Below the pieces are notes generated by a model. That model was not told where the DNA came from. It saw only the letters and a program-made list of their open reading frames with translations, and made no database searches. A program made the translations under genes and the position numbers. Below are positions 34,710-44,958 of a stretch of 64,000 nucleotides of DNA, in pieces; position 1 is the first letter of the stretch; the number at the start of each line of letters is the position of its first letter. The DNA lies in NCBI GenBank assembly GCA_030280995.1, contig JASXTE010000002.1, forward strand, positions 26,447,683 through 26,511,682, written 5' to 3'. This DNA is from Hemileia vastatrix. Lineage: Eukaryota > Basidiomycota > Pucciniomycetes > Pucciniales > Zaghouaniaceae.

Positions 34710-35448
34710 TGTCAGCCAGGCTACTAGACTTACCCAATAAATAACTAATAATTTACTAGAGTAGATCTACACCTTTACCTCTCAATTTATTAGTTATACT
34801 TACTTTATAAATCACTTATAATATTTTAACTAATTAATAAGTTAATTTAAGTAAATATATAATTAAAATGCTCCCTCAATTTTTATTCCTTGAAAGTGTC
34901 CTCATGACAGCAGAATTGTAGACTAAAGTATTAAAATAAAAAAAATTTAAATCAAATATTTTTATTATACATTGACATATACAGAAAAATTATGTAAATC
35001 AAATAATTTTAATTAAAATTGACAAATACAGATAACTACTCTATATAATAACATTCTTTATAGAATAAACTTTAAAATTAGAAATTCCTATTTTTTGGGA
35101 TAGTTCTCACTGTGATACACATTTATGTAGACTTGTGGTTCTGTAATTTCTCTCTCTTTTGCCTAGATAAGGCCTCCCATTTTGGTTGTTTCTTTTCATC
35201 TCATTCTTTCTTTAAACAATCAATATATACCCATTTAAATCTATTAATACTATTAATACTTTTAGTACTTACAATTTAGTATCTCTAGTACTTCCACATA
35301 ATAATAATAATAAAATATTTACCTTTTTATTGAGTAATAAAATATAAAAGAAATAAATACGTACCGATTCTTGAAATCTTGAGTTCCTCCACCTTCATTG
35401 CCATTGGACCACTAGAAATACCTTCTAGACCGTTTGTGCACCTTGAAA
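34710..35448 (+). repeat. 3' LTR of element F
   Basis: Starts TGTCAGCCAGGCTACTAGAC like A and ends TAGACCGTTTGTGCACCTTGAAA, comparable to TAGACCAAAAGTGAACCTTGACA in A; the final ACA is mutated. TATA-like GCCTAGATAAGGCC at 35161. About 739 bp, much diverged from the A LTR. The target duplication cannot be checked because the 5' end is outside. Confidence 0.65.
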
Positions 35449-35918
35449 GAAGTCCTCCAGGCATATATGGTGATGCTCTACACCCCCTATAAATTAAACA
35501 AATATTTTTGGAATGTCACAAAAATAAACAGAATAAATTTTAATATTGAAAAGAATTGATAATTCTATTTAAATTAAATTTTTAGCTAAATTATTCATTT
35601 TTATTATAATAATTTTTTTCTAAATATTCTGGTGAATAATTTTTATAGAATATTTACAATTAACATGGTCTTAATAGATTTTTTAAGAGAATAATAAAAT
35701 TTTATGCTAGGGTGCTAATGAGAGACTAAAATTTTATTACCAATATTCTTGACTAAATTTTTTTAATTATTTAATTTAAATGGTGTAGCAACATCAATTG
35801 AACCTCTGGAAGAACTTTGTTCTACTTTAATTGTGAATGAAAATTCATCCCAAATTTAACAATTACCTTTAAAATTAATTTTTTGTTATAAAAATATATT
35901 TCTACTCTTAAATATAAT

Positions 35919-36116
35919 AGGGGTTTCAAATTTAAAATTTGTACTTATTTAATATATATTTCACAACACAAAAGAAAGCCAAAAACTTGACTTTAATTCT
36001 CAGAAAAAAGATGTTTTTAGGGCACAATATGGCATATTTTAAAAAATAATTAGGGTTGATTTGGTGGAAAAAAGAGGTATATTAAAAATTGAAGATTTTT
36101 AACTCTGATATCCCCT
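35919..36116. mobile_element. MITE M2 (198 bp)
   Basis: Same family and orientation as M1 (shared GAAAGCC.AAAACTTGAC and GGGCACAATATGGC), termini AGGGGTTTCAAATTT / AACTCTGATATCCCCT, flanked by AAT. Lies in the AT-rich stretch 35449-37294, which has no gene I can support. Confidence 0.7.
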
Positions 36117-36489
36117 AATATGATTTTGATATATTAGTTAACCATAGTTTTTATCACCAGAGGAATAATTTGGAACCTGCTAAAAGGCCCCTTTTATTGA
36201 CTGAAGTATGGAATCCTGCTTTGGGTAGGAACCTTCCAGCATGTAATATTAATATATTTTTCTGGTGAATTGTGTTATATTATACAGAAAGTTAATTAAA
36301 AAGGAAGAATTAAAAAAAACTTTATTTTATGTGCATGAAAAAAAGAATTTTTTTTACTTTCATTTTTTCTTCAGTTATGAAAATTGAAATGGTGCTATAA
36401 ATATGAGGGGGCTTCTTTTGGTTTAAAATTTAAATTTATTTATCCACATTTCCTTTAAATGAAAAACATAACTCACACACAGATTTATT

Positions 36490-36688
36490 AGGGGGTATCA
36501 AAGCTAAATATCATTCATATTAAAATAACTCTTTTTGCCACAAAATCAAACATGATTAGTTTTTCATATATGGAGTATTTTGCCCCCAAAACATCTTTTA
36601 CTAAGAAATAATGTCAAATCTGTAGCTTTATTCTTGTATCTTTGTTTAAATTATATATTTTTTCAAATTTTAAACTTTGATACCCCCT
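36490..36688. mobile_element. MITE M3 (199 bp), inverted relative to M1
   Basis: Termini AGGGGGTATCAAAGC / ACTTTGATACCCCCT, flanked by ATT (36487-36489 and 36689-36691). Interior is the reverse orientation of M1 and M2. Confidence 0.7.
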
Positions 36689-37054
36689 ATTATGGACTGT
36701 TAAATTATTTAGTCAAAAATATTTAAAATTCTTACAGATTAGTAATAAAAATATTTCTGTAATCACATTTTTAATAGCTCTTATAGCATTAAATTTATAA
36801 AAGCTATATTATATGTTGATGTTGGAAAGAGTTATTTTAATGATGAAATATAATTATTTTGTAACTTTCAGTTTCCATTGTAATTGTAGCATTTTTTAGT
36901 ACCTGAATATGTTTTCAATAATCACCCCAGATTTAAATTAAATCAAAAGCTCTAATTTGACATAATTAAGAAAATTTACTAATAGAGCTCACTAAAATTC
37001 AAATATAATTAACATTGTGTATATTCTAGGTTACTTTATATAGGAAAAGCATAA

Positions 37055-37261
37055 GATGAGGCAAAATTATAACTCATCTTTATGTAAATGTACCATTTCC
37101 TGGTGATACAAGGCAATGTTTTGCCTCATGTCATGAGGACATGCTGCAAATTATTTATATACTTTTTCATTCCAGAATAGCATTAAGATAATATTTTGGA
37201 TTTGAATATTTAAGTGAGGATGTGTGGAAAAACATGAGGCAGAATTTTGTCTCATGTTTTT
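37055..37261. repeat. Two inverted pairs of a CATGAGGCAAAAT motif
   Basis: GATGAGGCAAAATT (37055) and TTTTGCCTCATG (37119) form one pair. A tight hairpin at 37228-37261 (arms AAAAACATGAGGCAGAA / TTTTGTCTCATGTTTTT) forms the second. Possibly the remains of a small foldback element. Confidence 0.5.
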
Positions 37262-37294
37262 CATATCCTGTATAATCACTCATATTTTTATTGT

Positions 37295-38205
37295 ATGGAT
37301 GGAAAGCTATCACGGGAAGGGTTTGATCATGTTTCAATTTCAGATGAAATTATTTTAGGTGTGGAAGTTTTCAACATTCTTCAGGGGTGAAACACAGGAA
37401 AATATAAGAAATTTGCTGATATGGCTTTAGATAAATCAACCAATTCTCAAAAGCTAATAAAGATAAATTTGAAAAAAGTGAAGGTTAAAATGTCTAAAAG
37501 AAGAAGAGAGGTAAGAATATCTATCTTTTGGATTTAAAAAGCTTATTATAAATCAATATCACATCTTTATAGCTACATTATGGAGAAATCAACATGGCTT
37601 CATCCTTTTTGGTCCCTGAAAGGACTGGATTATTTAAAGGTATCTGTATTTACTCTGATACTGAGGAGAGCCAATATAAGACACTATTCAATATAGGAGG
37701 TGGACTTGCTAGCAAGTCACCAACCTGAACTCAGATGGAACTCAGACTGAACTCATACTGAACCCATACTGAACTCTATTTGAACACCCACCTAAAACTT
37801 TATTTCTGAGTGGTTTTCATCTCTGATTGTATGGTTTATTTGTCGATAGCTCAATTTGAATTCAATTGGTGGTGGGTTTGGGTCCAAGGTTTTGGACTTG
37901 TTAAAAAGTTTTCCCCCCATATTGTGTGGTGAGAGTAGATTCAAGCTTCCGATTCCATGAAGGAGTGCTGGTTTGGTTCAATGTTTAAAAAGACTTGAAA
38001 GAGGGTGTATGTCTAAATCCCTTTCAAATTCTAAATCTCAAACAGCCAAAGCAGCTATAAGGATCTAGTTTCATCTAAAATTGAAGTTCACTTGACTACA
38101 GTAATGGAAGGTGTTTAGTCTGTTGCAGGGCCTAGGAGTTTCTCTACTGATGATATACTTGAAGAAGTTTTACTGAGGAACTTTCAAAATCTTTTTTAGA
38201 TGAAA
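37295..38205 (+). pseudogene. Unrecognised spliced gene, broken and split by E3
   Basis: I do not recognise the product. From ATG 37295 a protein-like frame reads MDGKLSREGFDHVSISDEII, then GVEVFNILQG, a TGA at 37388-37390, and GKYKKFADMALDKST up to a basic KMSKRRRE. An intron GTAAGA...TTTATAG (37511-37572) leads in phase 0 to LHYGEINMASSFLVPERTGL and IYSDTEESQYK, interrupted by E3. After E3 a frame reads VDSSFRFHEGVLVWFNV and later GPRSFSTDDILEEVLLRNFQ, with shifts and stops. Codon-like texture and a good intron argue for a former gene. It is ended by an LTR fragment at 38209. Confidence 0.4.
37682..37931. mobile_element. CACTA MITE E3 (250 bp)
   Basis: Starts CACTATTCAATATAGG, ends CCCATATTGTGTGGTG, flanked by AGA (37679-37681 and 37932-37934). 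Near the left end is GGACTTGCTAGCAAGTC and an array GAACTCAGACTGAACTC, the inverse of the TTCAGTCTGAG repeats of E1 and E2, so it is the same family in short form. Confidence 0.8.
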
Positions 38206-38208
38206 CAT

Positions 38209-38302
38209 TGTCAGCCTGTTATATCCCAGGACTGAGTAAATTAAGCATATAATATATGCTAAACACATGTATTACACATGGGGACAATAAGTGAAGGTAT
38301 AC
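38209..38302 (+). repeat. LTR fragment of the D type
   Basis: TGTCAGCCTGTTATATCCCAGG followed by ACTGAGTA resembles the start of the D LTR (TGTCAGCCTAAATATCC, then AGGACTGAGTA, read on the minus strand from 61589). It is interrupted by element H; the rest may continue at 41079-41273 and beyond B at 50109, where a TATA box (GGTATAAAAGG) lies near 50990. Confidence 0.4.
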
Positions 38303-38305
38303 AAT

Positions 38306-41075
38306 AGGGGGTGTCAAAAATTTTCATATATGCCAGGAGGAATTCAGCCTCAAAAGGCCATTCCAAGATGCTATCATAAATGGATTACTTGGGGTTAGGC
38401 ATGTCAAACATGAGGTCAAATACTTCCTACTCTTGCTCCATTTCCCCAAACACAATTCAGCCCACCAAGACATATATTCCCCCAAAATACTGTGCATCAA
38501 ATTTCTGTGCCCCCTGCCCCAAATTCTCCTTTTTAATTTTTTCACCATCAAAATTACTGACTCAATTTTCTATATTCTTGATTAGATTAACTTGTTCTTT
38601 GTTCTAAATTTTGTTTCTTCAGTTTAGCTACTCTATCATTTGAAATCCATTTCAAACTCATCCAAATTAAATGGAAGGCTTGGATTCTTGGTCTCAACAA
38701 GAAACTGGATGAAGCAAAAGCTTGGATTCTTGAATGAGCTGGAAAGCCTGTAAATGTTGAAGGTGTAGTGAGAACTCTTAAAAGTTTTATTATTTAAACT
38801 TTTACTCCTGATCCTCCTGACACATGAGTTATATTTTTATCAATCAGTGCACATCTCAATGCTCTAATCCAATAAAGCCATGACTTTCAACATAAGATTT
38901 AGCGAATTTGTGTGAGGGTCTCATTTTTGTAGTATAAGTGAATAATGGTGAAAATTATCAATTTCATCCATAAAATGTATCTCTGGTAGTCTCAAAGTAA
39001 TGTGAGAGTCCAACGTTTCAAATTATGGAGTAAATCCTTGATTAAATCCTTGATTTGCACCATTGGAATTTGAAAATCAGTGCAAGAGGCTTGCTTTTGG
39101 AGTATTAGATTTCAATTATAAAGATTATGGATTAAATTCATTATTTGCACTATTGAAAGTGGCAAATCAGTGCAAGAGGCTTGCTTTTAGTTCATAAGAT
39201 TTCAATAATGCAAATTATGGATGACATCTATAATATGCACCATTGTCAGTGGTGAATCAGTGCAAGAGGCTCACTTTTACAATTTAAGAATTCAATAATT
39301 CAAACTATGGATGAAATCCATGATTTGAAACATTGGCTGTTGCAAAATAGTGTGTGGGGCTTTCTTTTGCAATTTAAGAGTTCAATGATACTAATTATGG
39401 ATGAAATCCATTATTTGCACCATTGCAAGTGGAAAATAAGTGCAAGAGGCTTATTTTTGGAGTATAAGTGTTCAATAATGCAAATTATGGATGAAATATA
39501 TTATTTTCACCATTGGAAATGGAAATTCAGTGTTAGAGGCTTGCTTTTAAAGTATAAGAGTTTAATAATGCAAATTATGGATGAAATCCATGATTTGAAC
39601 CATTGGAAGTTGCAAATTAATGTGAAAGGCTTGCTTTTGTAATGTAAGAGTCACTGTCTTAAAAAATGCTAGGTGTAGGTAGATTGTCACAATGCACTAA
39701 AGATGTACATATTTAATTTAAGCCTAGCTCAAGTGTAAGTCAGAAAACAAAATGTCTGCTATTTGAGTATCTCACTATGAAAGTTTTTTCAGAAGGGCTA
39801 CAACATGATGTTTTGGGTGACTTATAGCTTGATGAATGGTGAACTTTGCATATAAGAATGGGTGCCTAAGAATTAGGTACAAAAAGATTAAGGTGTGGGC
39901 GTGTGTGTACCTGTTTCTGAGTAATAAAGTTAAGGGGAATATGTGCTTGAGGGGCTTGGCTGTACCCAAAAGATGGTGTGTGTAGGGAAAAGTACACAAT
40001 TGAAGTATACTAGGTAATTGTGTATTTAATAAGAGTTAGAATGACTTACTCAGTACCTTTTTTGAGGCTTTCTTGAATGGAGTTGTAGAAAGACTCTTAC
40101 AGTTGCCTTGCTGTAAGCAGAATCCAAGGGAGTTGAATAAACCAAAGAAATCCCTTTCCTTTTAAGTAAATAAAGAGTTCACCATTATCTAAGCTATAAT
40201 ATCTACTTGATAAAAAATAACCTATAAAATATTTGTTATTAAAGGTGTTGAGATGTAGAATCTGTGTTTCTCATAAGTAGGTTGAAAAACACTACAGTAA
40301 AGCTGTATTTAGAAAAGTTATTTAAATTATTGAAAAAATATTTTTATGAAGCTTTTATTTTTATAAGATTTAGATTTTAAAATCTGATCCCTGGTGATGA
40401 GACCTTTAAAATGGTACACTATAATTTAATATTAATGATGATGAGTGAATTTAATATATTGTTATGTAAAGTGTTATATTTATAAGGGTAATAAAATTTT
40501 ATAATTTGTAATGAAAATTAATTAATGATTGTCAGAATATGTGTTTTTTTTGTTTGTTGTATGATGATTAAGATTCAAGTTGTTAGTTATGAGGTTCTAT
40601 TCTGTCTAATTTTGAGTCTACAGGCTTCATATGCATAGTATGTAATGTGCCCTACTTTCCCTAAGCGAAGCATTCCAGTGCTCTCCAGAGATCTCCAGAG
40701 TTTTTAAAGAGCTTGCATGTACTTCCGGACTCAATTAGAACCTTTAAAATATTAATAAAAAATCTATAAAAATTAAAGATGATAGAGCTACTTCTCTTTT
40801 ATATTTCATTTAAATTTTCTTAGCCTGCGCAGCCCTATTCACTTTTTAAAGTTATTAAAAATAGTAGAAAAATAGTAAAAATTTCAAAAAAAATCAGAAA
40901 AGTTCTTGAGACTCCTTAATTTAATTTCCATGCACTTATAGAACTATACTTGAATTTCCTGGCCATTAATTATTTGTTAAACCTTGACTCCTAAAATTAT
41001 CCCCTTTTTATCACTTTTAACACACATTCAAACTTTAGACTGCCACAGCATATACAGTAATGTTTGACACCATCT
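38306..41075. mobile_element. Non-autonomous DNA element H (2.8 kb)
   Basis: Left end AGGGGGTGTCAAAAATTTTC; right end read inward AGATGGTGTCAAACATTACT; both continue with TATATGC, giving an imperfect inverted repeat of about 27 bp. Flanked by AAT (38303-38305 and 41076-41078), as for G and the MITEs. Interior: a minisatellite at 39028-39650 and otherwise AT-rich DNA with no gene I can support. 41079-41273 after it is AT-rich and empty. Confidence 0.6.
39028..39650. repeat. 90-bp minisatellite, about seven units
   Basis: Unit consensus runs ATGAAATCCATTATTTGCAC, CATTGGAAGTGG, AATCAGTGCAAGAGGCTTGC, then AATAATGCAAATTATGG. As 90 is a multiple of three, the last four units stay open and read as a 30-residue repeat (MDEIHDL...W...GLLL...SIMQI) at 39307-39642. 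Upstream units have stops, so coding is doubtful. A degenerate unit extends back to about 38900. Confidence 0.8.
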
Positions 41076-41273
41076 AATATGTATAAATAAGTGAAATAAG
41101 TCATTTAATACAATATATGCCATTAGAATACATTAAATACACACATATATTCACCTTTTATAGGTCTTATGTACTGAAAATTAGGTTGGAATAAGTTAGG
41201 GTTATCTTAAGAACCTTAGACATAAGGTTAAATAATTTTTTAAATATTCTTAAAGCTTCTTTTTCATTATTAT

Positions 41274-42093
41274 TGTCAAGGTACGCTTTTAGTCTAGAAG
41301 TTTTGGTACGAAGTTCTACGAGGATTTAAAAGGTTTAAATGGATTCTCAACAAATTTGTACATATTTCTTAATTCAAAAATGATTGTTTTACTCAATAAA
41401 AAGAGGTAGAATTAAAATATTAATATAATTTATAAATTAGAATTATGTTACTGTAAATACTAATAATAAAGAATATAAGAATAAGTTTTTATTGGTTATT
41501 GTTGTAATAAAATGGGTTAGTAAGATAGAATGAATAAAAGACAACAAAAAGAGAGGCCTTTTATAGGCAAAGGAGAGACAAAGCACGGAAATCAAATTCT
41601 AAAAACAGTAGGAAAAAAGAGAGAAAAAGAACATTCCAGAAAAAGTATTTCAAATAATAAAGTTATTCCAAAAAGAAGGCGTCAAAAAGATGTATTTACA
41701 GAGTATGTCAGAAATACATCAATATTTTTAATATTTACTGTAAATGTCAATTCCAAATAAGAAATTTGATTTATTTGTATATATTTAATATTATTTGAAT
41801 ATTTAAATCTTATTTTATCTTTGTATTTTATTTTTTAAATATAAAGTTTTATTTTTCCCAACCTGTCAATTGAGCACGGTGTTAGAGAAAATATAAGGGA
41901 CAAAATTATAATTATAATTTTACTTATTTATTTAATTAATTAATTTAATTTTAACATTCTGTAACTAGTTAATTTATAACTAATGTTAATGTAACTAAAT
42001 GATAATTAAATAATAATTAAAGATGACAAGGTGCGGCTTCATCCAGTAAATAATTCCTTATTTCACTGGGTAAGTCTAGTAGCCTGTCTGACA
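41274..42093 (-). repeat. 3' LTR of element B
   Basis: 820 bp matching 49289-50108; on the plus strand TGTCAAGG...GTCTGACA. TATA box at 41555-41568 (GGCCTTTTATAGGC on the plus strand). The open frame inside is chance. Confidence 0.95.
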
Positions 42094-42126
42094 CTCCCTC
42101 ACTCTAAAAAAATAATAAAAAAAATG

Positions 42127-44958
42127 CTATGATTTTTTCTTCTTATACTTTTTTAGTAGAGTAGGAAGATTAGATATCTCCTTCCCAGGTATCCAAGAAT
42201 CATATTCAGATGATTTATTCTTGAATCTCAATAAGTATTCTGTACCTTTCTCAGCAGTGACTATTCTGTCATTTAATATTTTTTCAATTTCTGCTGTCTC
42301 AGTGATTTCATTTGGGGTTTTCTTTGGTCTACCCCTCCTTCTTGGAAATAAATCACTATTGGATGTGTAAGGTTTCAAAAGAGATATTGGAAAAACAGGA
42401 TGTTTTCTGTCATATGGGGAATACAGAATAACTTCAACTGCATTATCTCCAATCATTCTTCTGACAACAAAAGGACCAACAAATGGATCTTTTAATTTGT
42501 TATTACCTTGTAAGTTGAAGTGGACTTTAGAAATCAACACTTCATCACCCTTTTTAAAAGTGAATTCTTTATGGGATTTGTCCCATCTTTTCTTCTCATA
42601 TTCAAATGATTTTTCAATACATTTTTGAGCATGATTTCTGCATAGTTGTTGCATTTGAAGAAAAGATTTTACACCAGGATGTATATCCAATTTAGGTATT
42701 TTGTTATTGAGAATTTGGGCAGGAGTATTAGGAACATATCCAAGCCAGAGCTCAAAAGTCTTTCTTTGAGTAACAGAATGAACAGTGCTATTATAAGCAA
42801 ATTCTAACCCAGGAAGTAAGGTAACCCAATCATGAGTGAATCTGTCATTATCTTTATACTCAAGGCCAAAGGCACAATATCTTCTTATCATGTCCTCTAA
42901 AGTCTGAATCATTCTTTCAGCTAAACCATCAGTCTGAGGGTGATGGGAAGTAGAAAGTTTCAGATCACAACCAAAAACATCCATCAGAGACATCCAAAAT
43001 TCAGAAGTAAATTTAGGGTCTCTGTCAGAGATTATGGCTTTAGGAAAACCAGCAGTATTAAACATATGAGACCACCAAAAGTAAGTTAATTCTTTAGTGG
43101 AAACATCCTTGTGGGTAGGGATAAATTTACACAATTTTGTGAATCTGTCCACAATAACCCAACAAGAGTTATAACTGTCTTTACCAGCAATAGGTAATCC
43201 TGTTACAAAGTCCATGTTTATTATTTGCCATGGAGCATAAGGAGGTTCAATATGTTGCATTAATCCTGCTCTTTTACCAGTTAATCTTTTTGATTTTTGG
43301 CATGAATCACAGGATTCAACATATAATTTTGTGTCCTCAGACATATTAGCCCACCAAGCAGTGTTCTTAATTCTGATCATTGTTTTTTCAAGATCAAAAT
43401 GTCCAGCTAATATGTCATCATGACAAATTTTCAAGATTATTTCTTTCATAGAAGGAGGAATAACAATAACATTACTCAACTTTCTTCTATAATATAGATA
43501 TCCTTCATCAATTGAAAATTTTCCTCTTTCCAAACCTTTTTGGTACTTTGGTGGAAGGGTTTTAATTAATGCTTGTATTGAAGCATTCTTTGGATCATTT
43601 AATATGGTGCATAACTTTTTCAAGTCAGTGTCCTTATCATATGATTCCAGAATAAGCTGTAATAGCTCTTCTTCCATATCAACCACATATATCCCATGGA
43701 TATGGATAATTTCATCCTCAGGATCATAAGCAGGATTTGAGTCATCATTTGTTAAGGGTAACCTTGATAACATATCCACATTTGAGTGACCAATACCAGC
43801 TCTGTGAATAATTGTCATTCTCCCTCTGTATTCTTGAACAGCCAGCTGCCATCTAAACATATGTCTATTAGGTGTTTTCAAGTTTAATAGGGATTTAACT
43901 GCACTGCAGTCAGTGACAAGTTCAAATTTCTGGTCATCTAGGTAATAATGAAGCTTTTCCAGAGCCCATACTACAGCTAAACACTCTAATTGAGTAGCAC
44001 CATATTTCAATTCACTATTTCTCAAGGTTCTTGAAATATAACAAATTACTACCTCTGAAACTTTATCATTTATCACTTGTTTTTGATGGAGGGCAGCACC
44101 AAGACCAATAAAACTGGCATCAGTGTACAAAACAAATGGTTGATCAAAGTCAAGTAAAGCAAGAATTGGTGCTGACATCAAACAGTGTTTCATATTGTCA
44201 AAGGCTCTTTGTCTTTCACTATTCCAGACAAAAGCAACATCCTTTCTGGTTAATTGGCTAAGGGGTAAAGCTATGACTTGGTAATTTTTAATATACTGTC
44301 TATAGTATCCACAAATTCCCAAAAAACTTTGGAGCTCTCTCACTGTTGTAGGAGCTTTCACCTGTTGTATGGCTGCCTCTTTGTTCTGGTCAACACATAT
44401 CTGTAAGCCTGAAACAACATGACCAAGAACTTTTAAAGAATGGAAACCAAATTTACATTTCTTCAAAGCAAGTGTCATATATATTTCATCCATTTTATGG
44501 AATACTTTACACAGGTGTTTAAGATGGTCCTCAAATGTTTTTGAGAATATAATGATATCATCAATATAAACCATCAGCCAACCTTCAATTATCTCTTGAT
44601 GGAATGTGTTATCCATTACTTTTTGGAAAACAGAAGGGGCATTTTTAGGGCCAAATGGCATCCTAATATACTTATAAATACCCATATGAGTGGCAATCAG
44701 CAGAAAGTTCTGAGAATTTTTCTCAACAGGTACCTGGTGATATCCCTTATTACCATCCAAACAGCTGATATATTTAGCACCCTGTAAAGTAGCATGTATA
44801 GAGCTGATTCTAGGTAAAGGATAGATATCATCAACAGTATAAGTATTTAGTGCTCTATAATCACCAGATAACCTGGCTTTATCTTTCTCATATGAAATTA
44901 GGACAGGTGAGATAACAAAATATTTAGGTGTTTCAACTACCTTTTCAATAATATTCAT
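42127..44958 (-). CDS. pol: Pol of element B: RT, RNase H, integrase, chromodomain
   Basis: 943 codons, uninterrupted. RT: YPLPRI (46-51) and YIDD at 131-134. RNase H: acidic residues Asp280 (LYTD), Glu325 (LECLAV), Asp350 (LVTD) and Asp395 (NVDML). Integrase: His513/His520 and Cys550/Cys553 zinc finger, catalytic Asp583, Asp645 and Glu681 (35 residues apart), GPF motif near DPFVGPFVV. Chromodomain at about 880-935 (AEIEKIL ... YLLRFKNKSSEYDSWIPGKE). The ATG at 44958 overlaps the stop of the upstream frame (ATGA). In A and C the RT is in frame with the protease, so here it needs either a -1 frameshift at TTTAAAA or reinitiation, or the copy has lost one A. Acts in virus-like particles and the nucleus in relatives. 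Confidence 0.95.
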   Translation of the reverse strand: MNIIEKVVETPKYFVISPVLISYEKDKARLSGDYRALNTYTVDDIYPLPRISSIHATLQGAKYISCLDGNKGYHQVPVEKNSQNFLLIATHMGIYKYIRMPFGPKNAPSVFQKVMDNTFHQEIIEGWLMVYIDDIIIFSKTFEDHLKHLCKVFHKMDEIYMTLALKKCKFGFHSLKVLGHVVSGLQICVDQNKEAAIQQVKAPTTVRELQSFLGICGYYRQYIKNYQVIALPLSQLTRKDVAFVWNSERQRAFDNMKHCLMSAPILALLDFDQPFVLYTDASFIGLGAALHQKQVINDKVSEVVICYISRTLRNSELKYGATQLECLAVVWALEKLHYYLDDQKFELVTDCSAVKSLLNLKTPNRHMFRWQLAVQEYRGRMTIIHRAGIGHSNVDMLSRLPLTNDDSNPAYDPEDEIIHIHGIYVVDMEEELLQLILESYDKDTDLKKLCTILNDPKNASIQALIKTLPPKYQKGLERGKFSIDEGYLYYRRKLSNVIVIPPSMKEIILKICHDDILAGHFDLEKTMIRIKNTAWWANMSEDTKLYVESCDSCQKSKRLTGKRAGLMQHIEPPYAPWQIINMDFVTGLPIAGKDSYNSCWVIVDRFTKLCKFIPTHKDVSTKELTYFWWSHMFNTAGFPKAIISDRDPKFTSEFWMSLMDVFGCDLKLSTSHHPQTDGLAERMIQTLEDMIRRYCAFGLEYKDNDRFTHDWVTLLPGLEFAYNSTVHSVTQRKTFELWLGYVPNTPAQILNNKIPKLDIHPGVKSFLQMQQLCRNHAQKCIEKSFEYEKKRWDKSHKEFTFKKGDEVLISKVHFNLQGNNKLKDPFVGPFVVRRMIGDNAVEVILYSPYDRKHPVFPISLLKPYTSNSDLFPRRRGRPKKTPNEITETAEIEKILNDRIVTAEKGTEYLLRFKNKSSEYDSWIPGKEISNLPTLLKKYKKKKS

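Noticed and set aside
35480..35495. CTACACCCCCTATA as a right end of another AGGGGGT element
   Set aside because: No matching left end or duplication found nearby.
38324..38607. Overlapping open frames on both strands at the left end of H
   Set aside because: No recognisable motif; both cannot be trusted and neither resembles a transposase.
41530..41760. 76-codon basic open frame in the LTRs of B (also 49545-49775)
   Set aside because: Lies across the LTR promoter region and is duplicated because LTRs are identical; no domain features.
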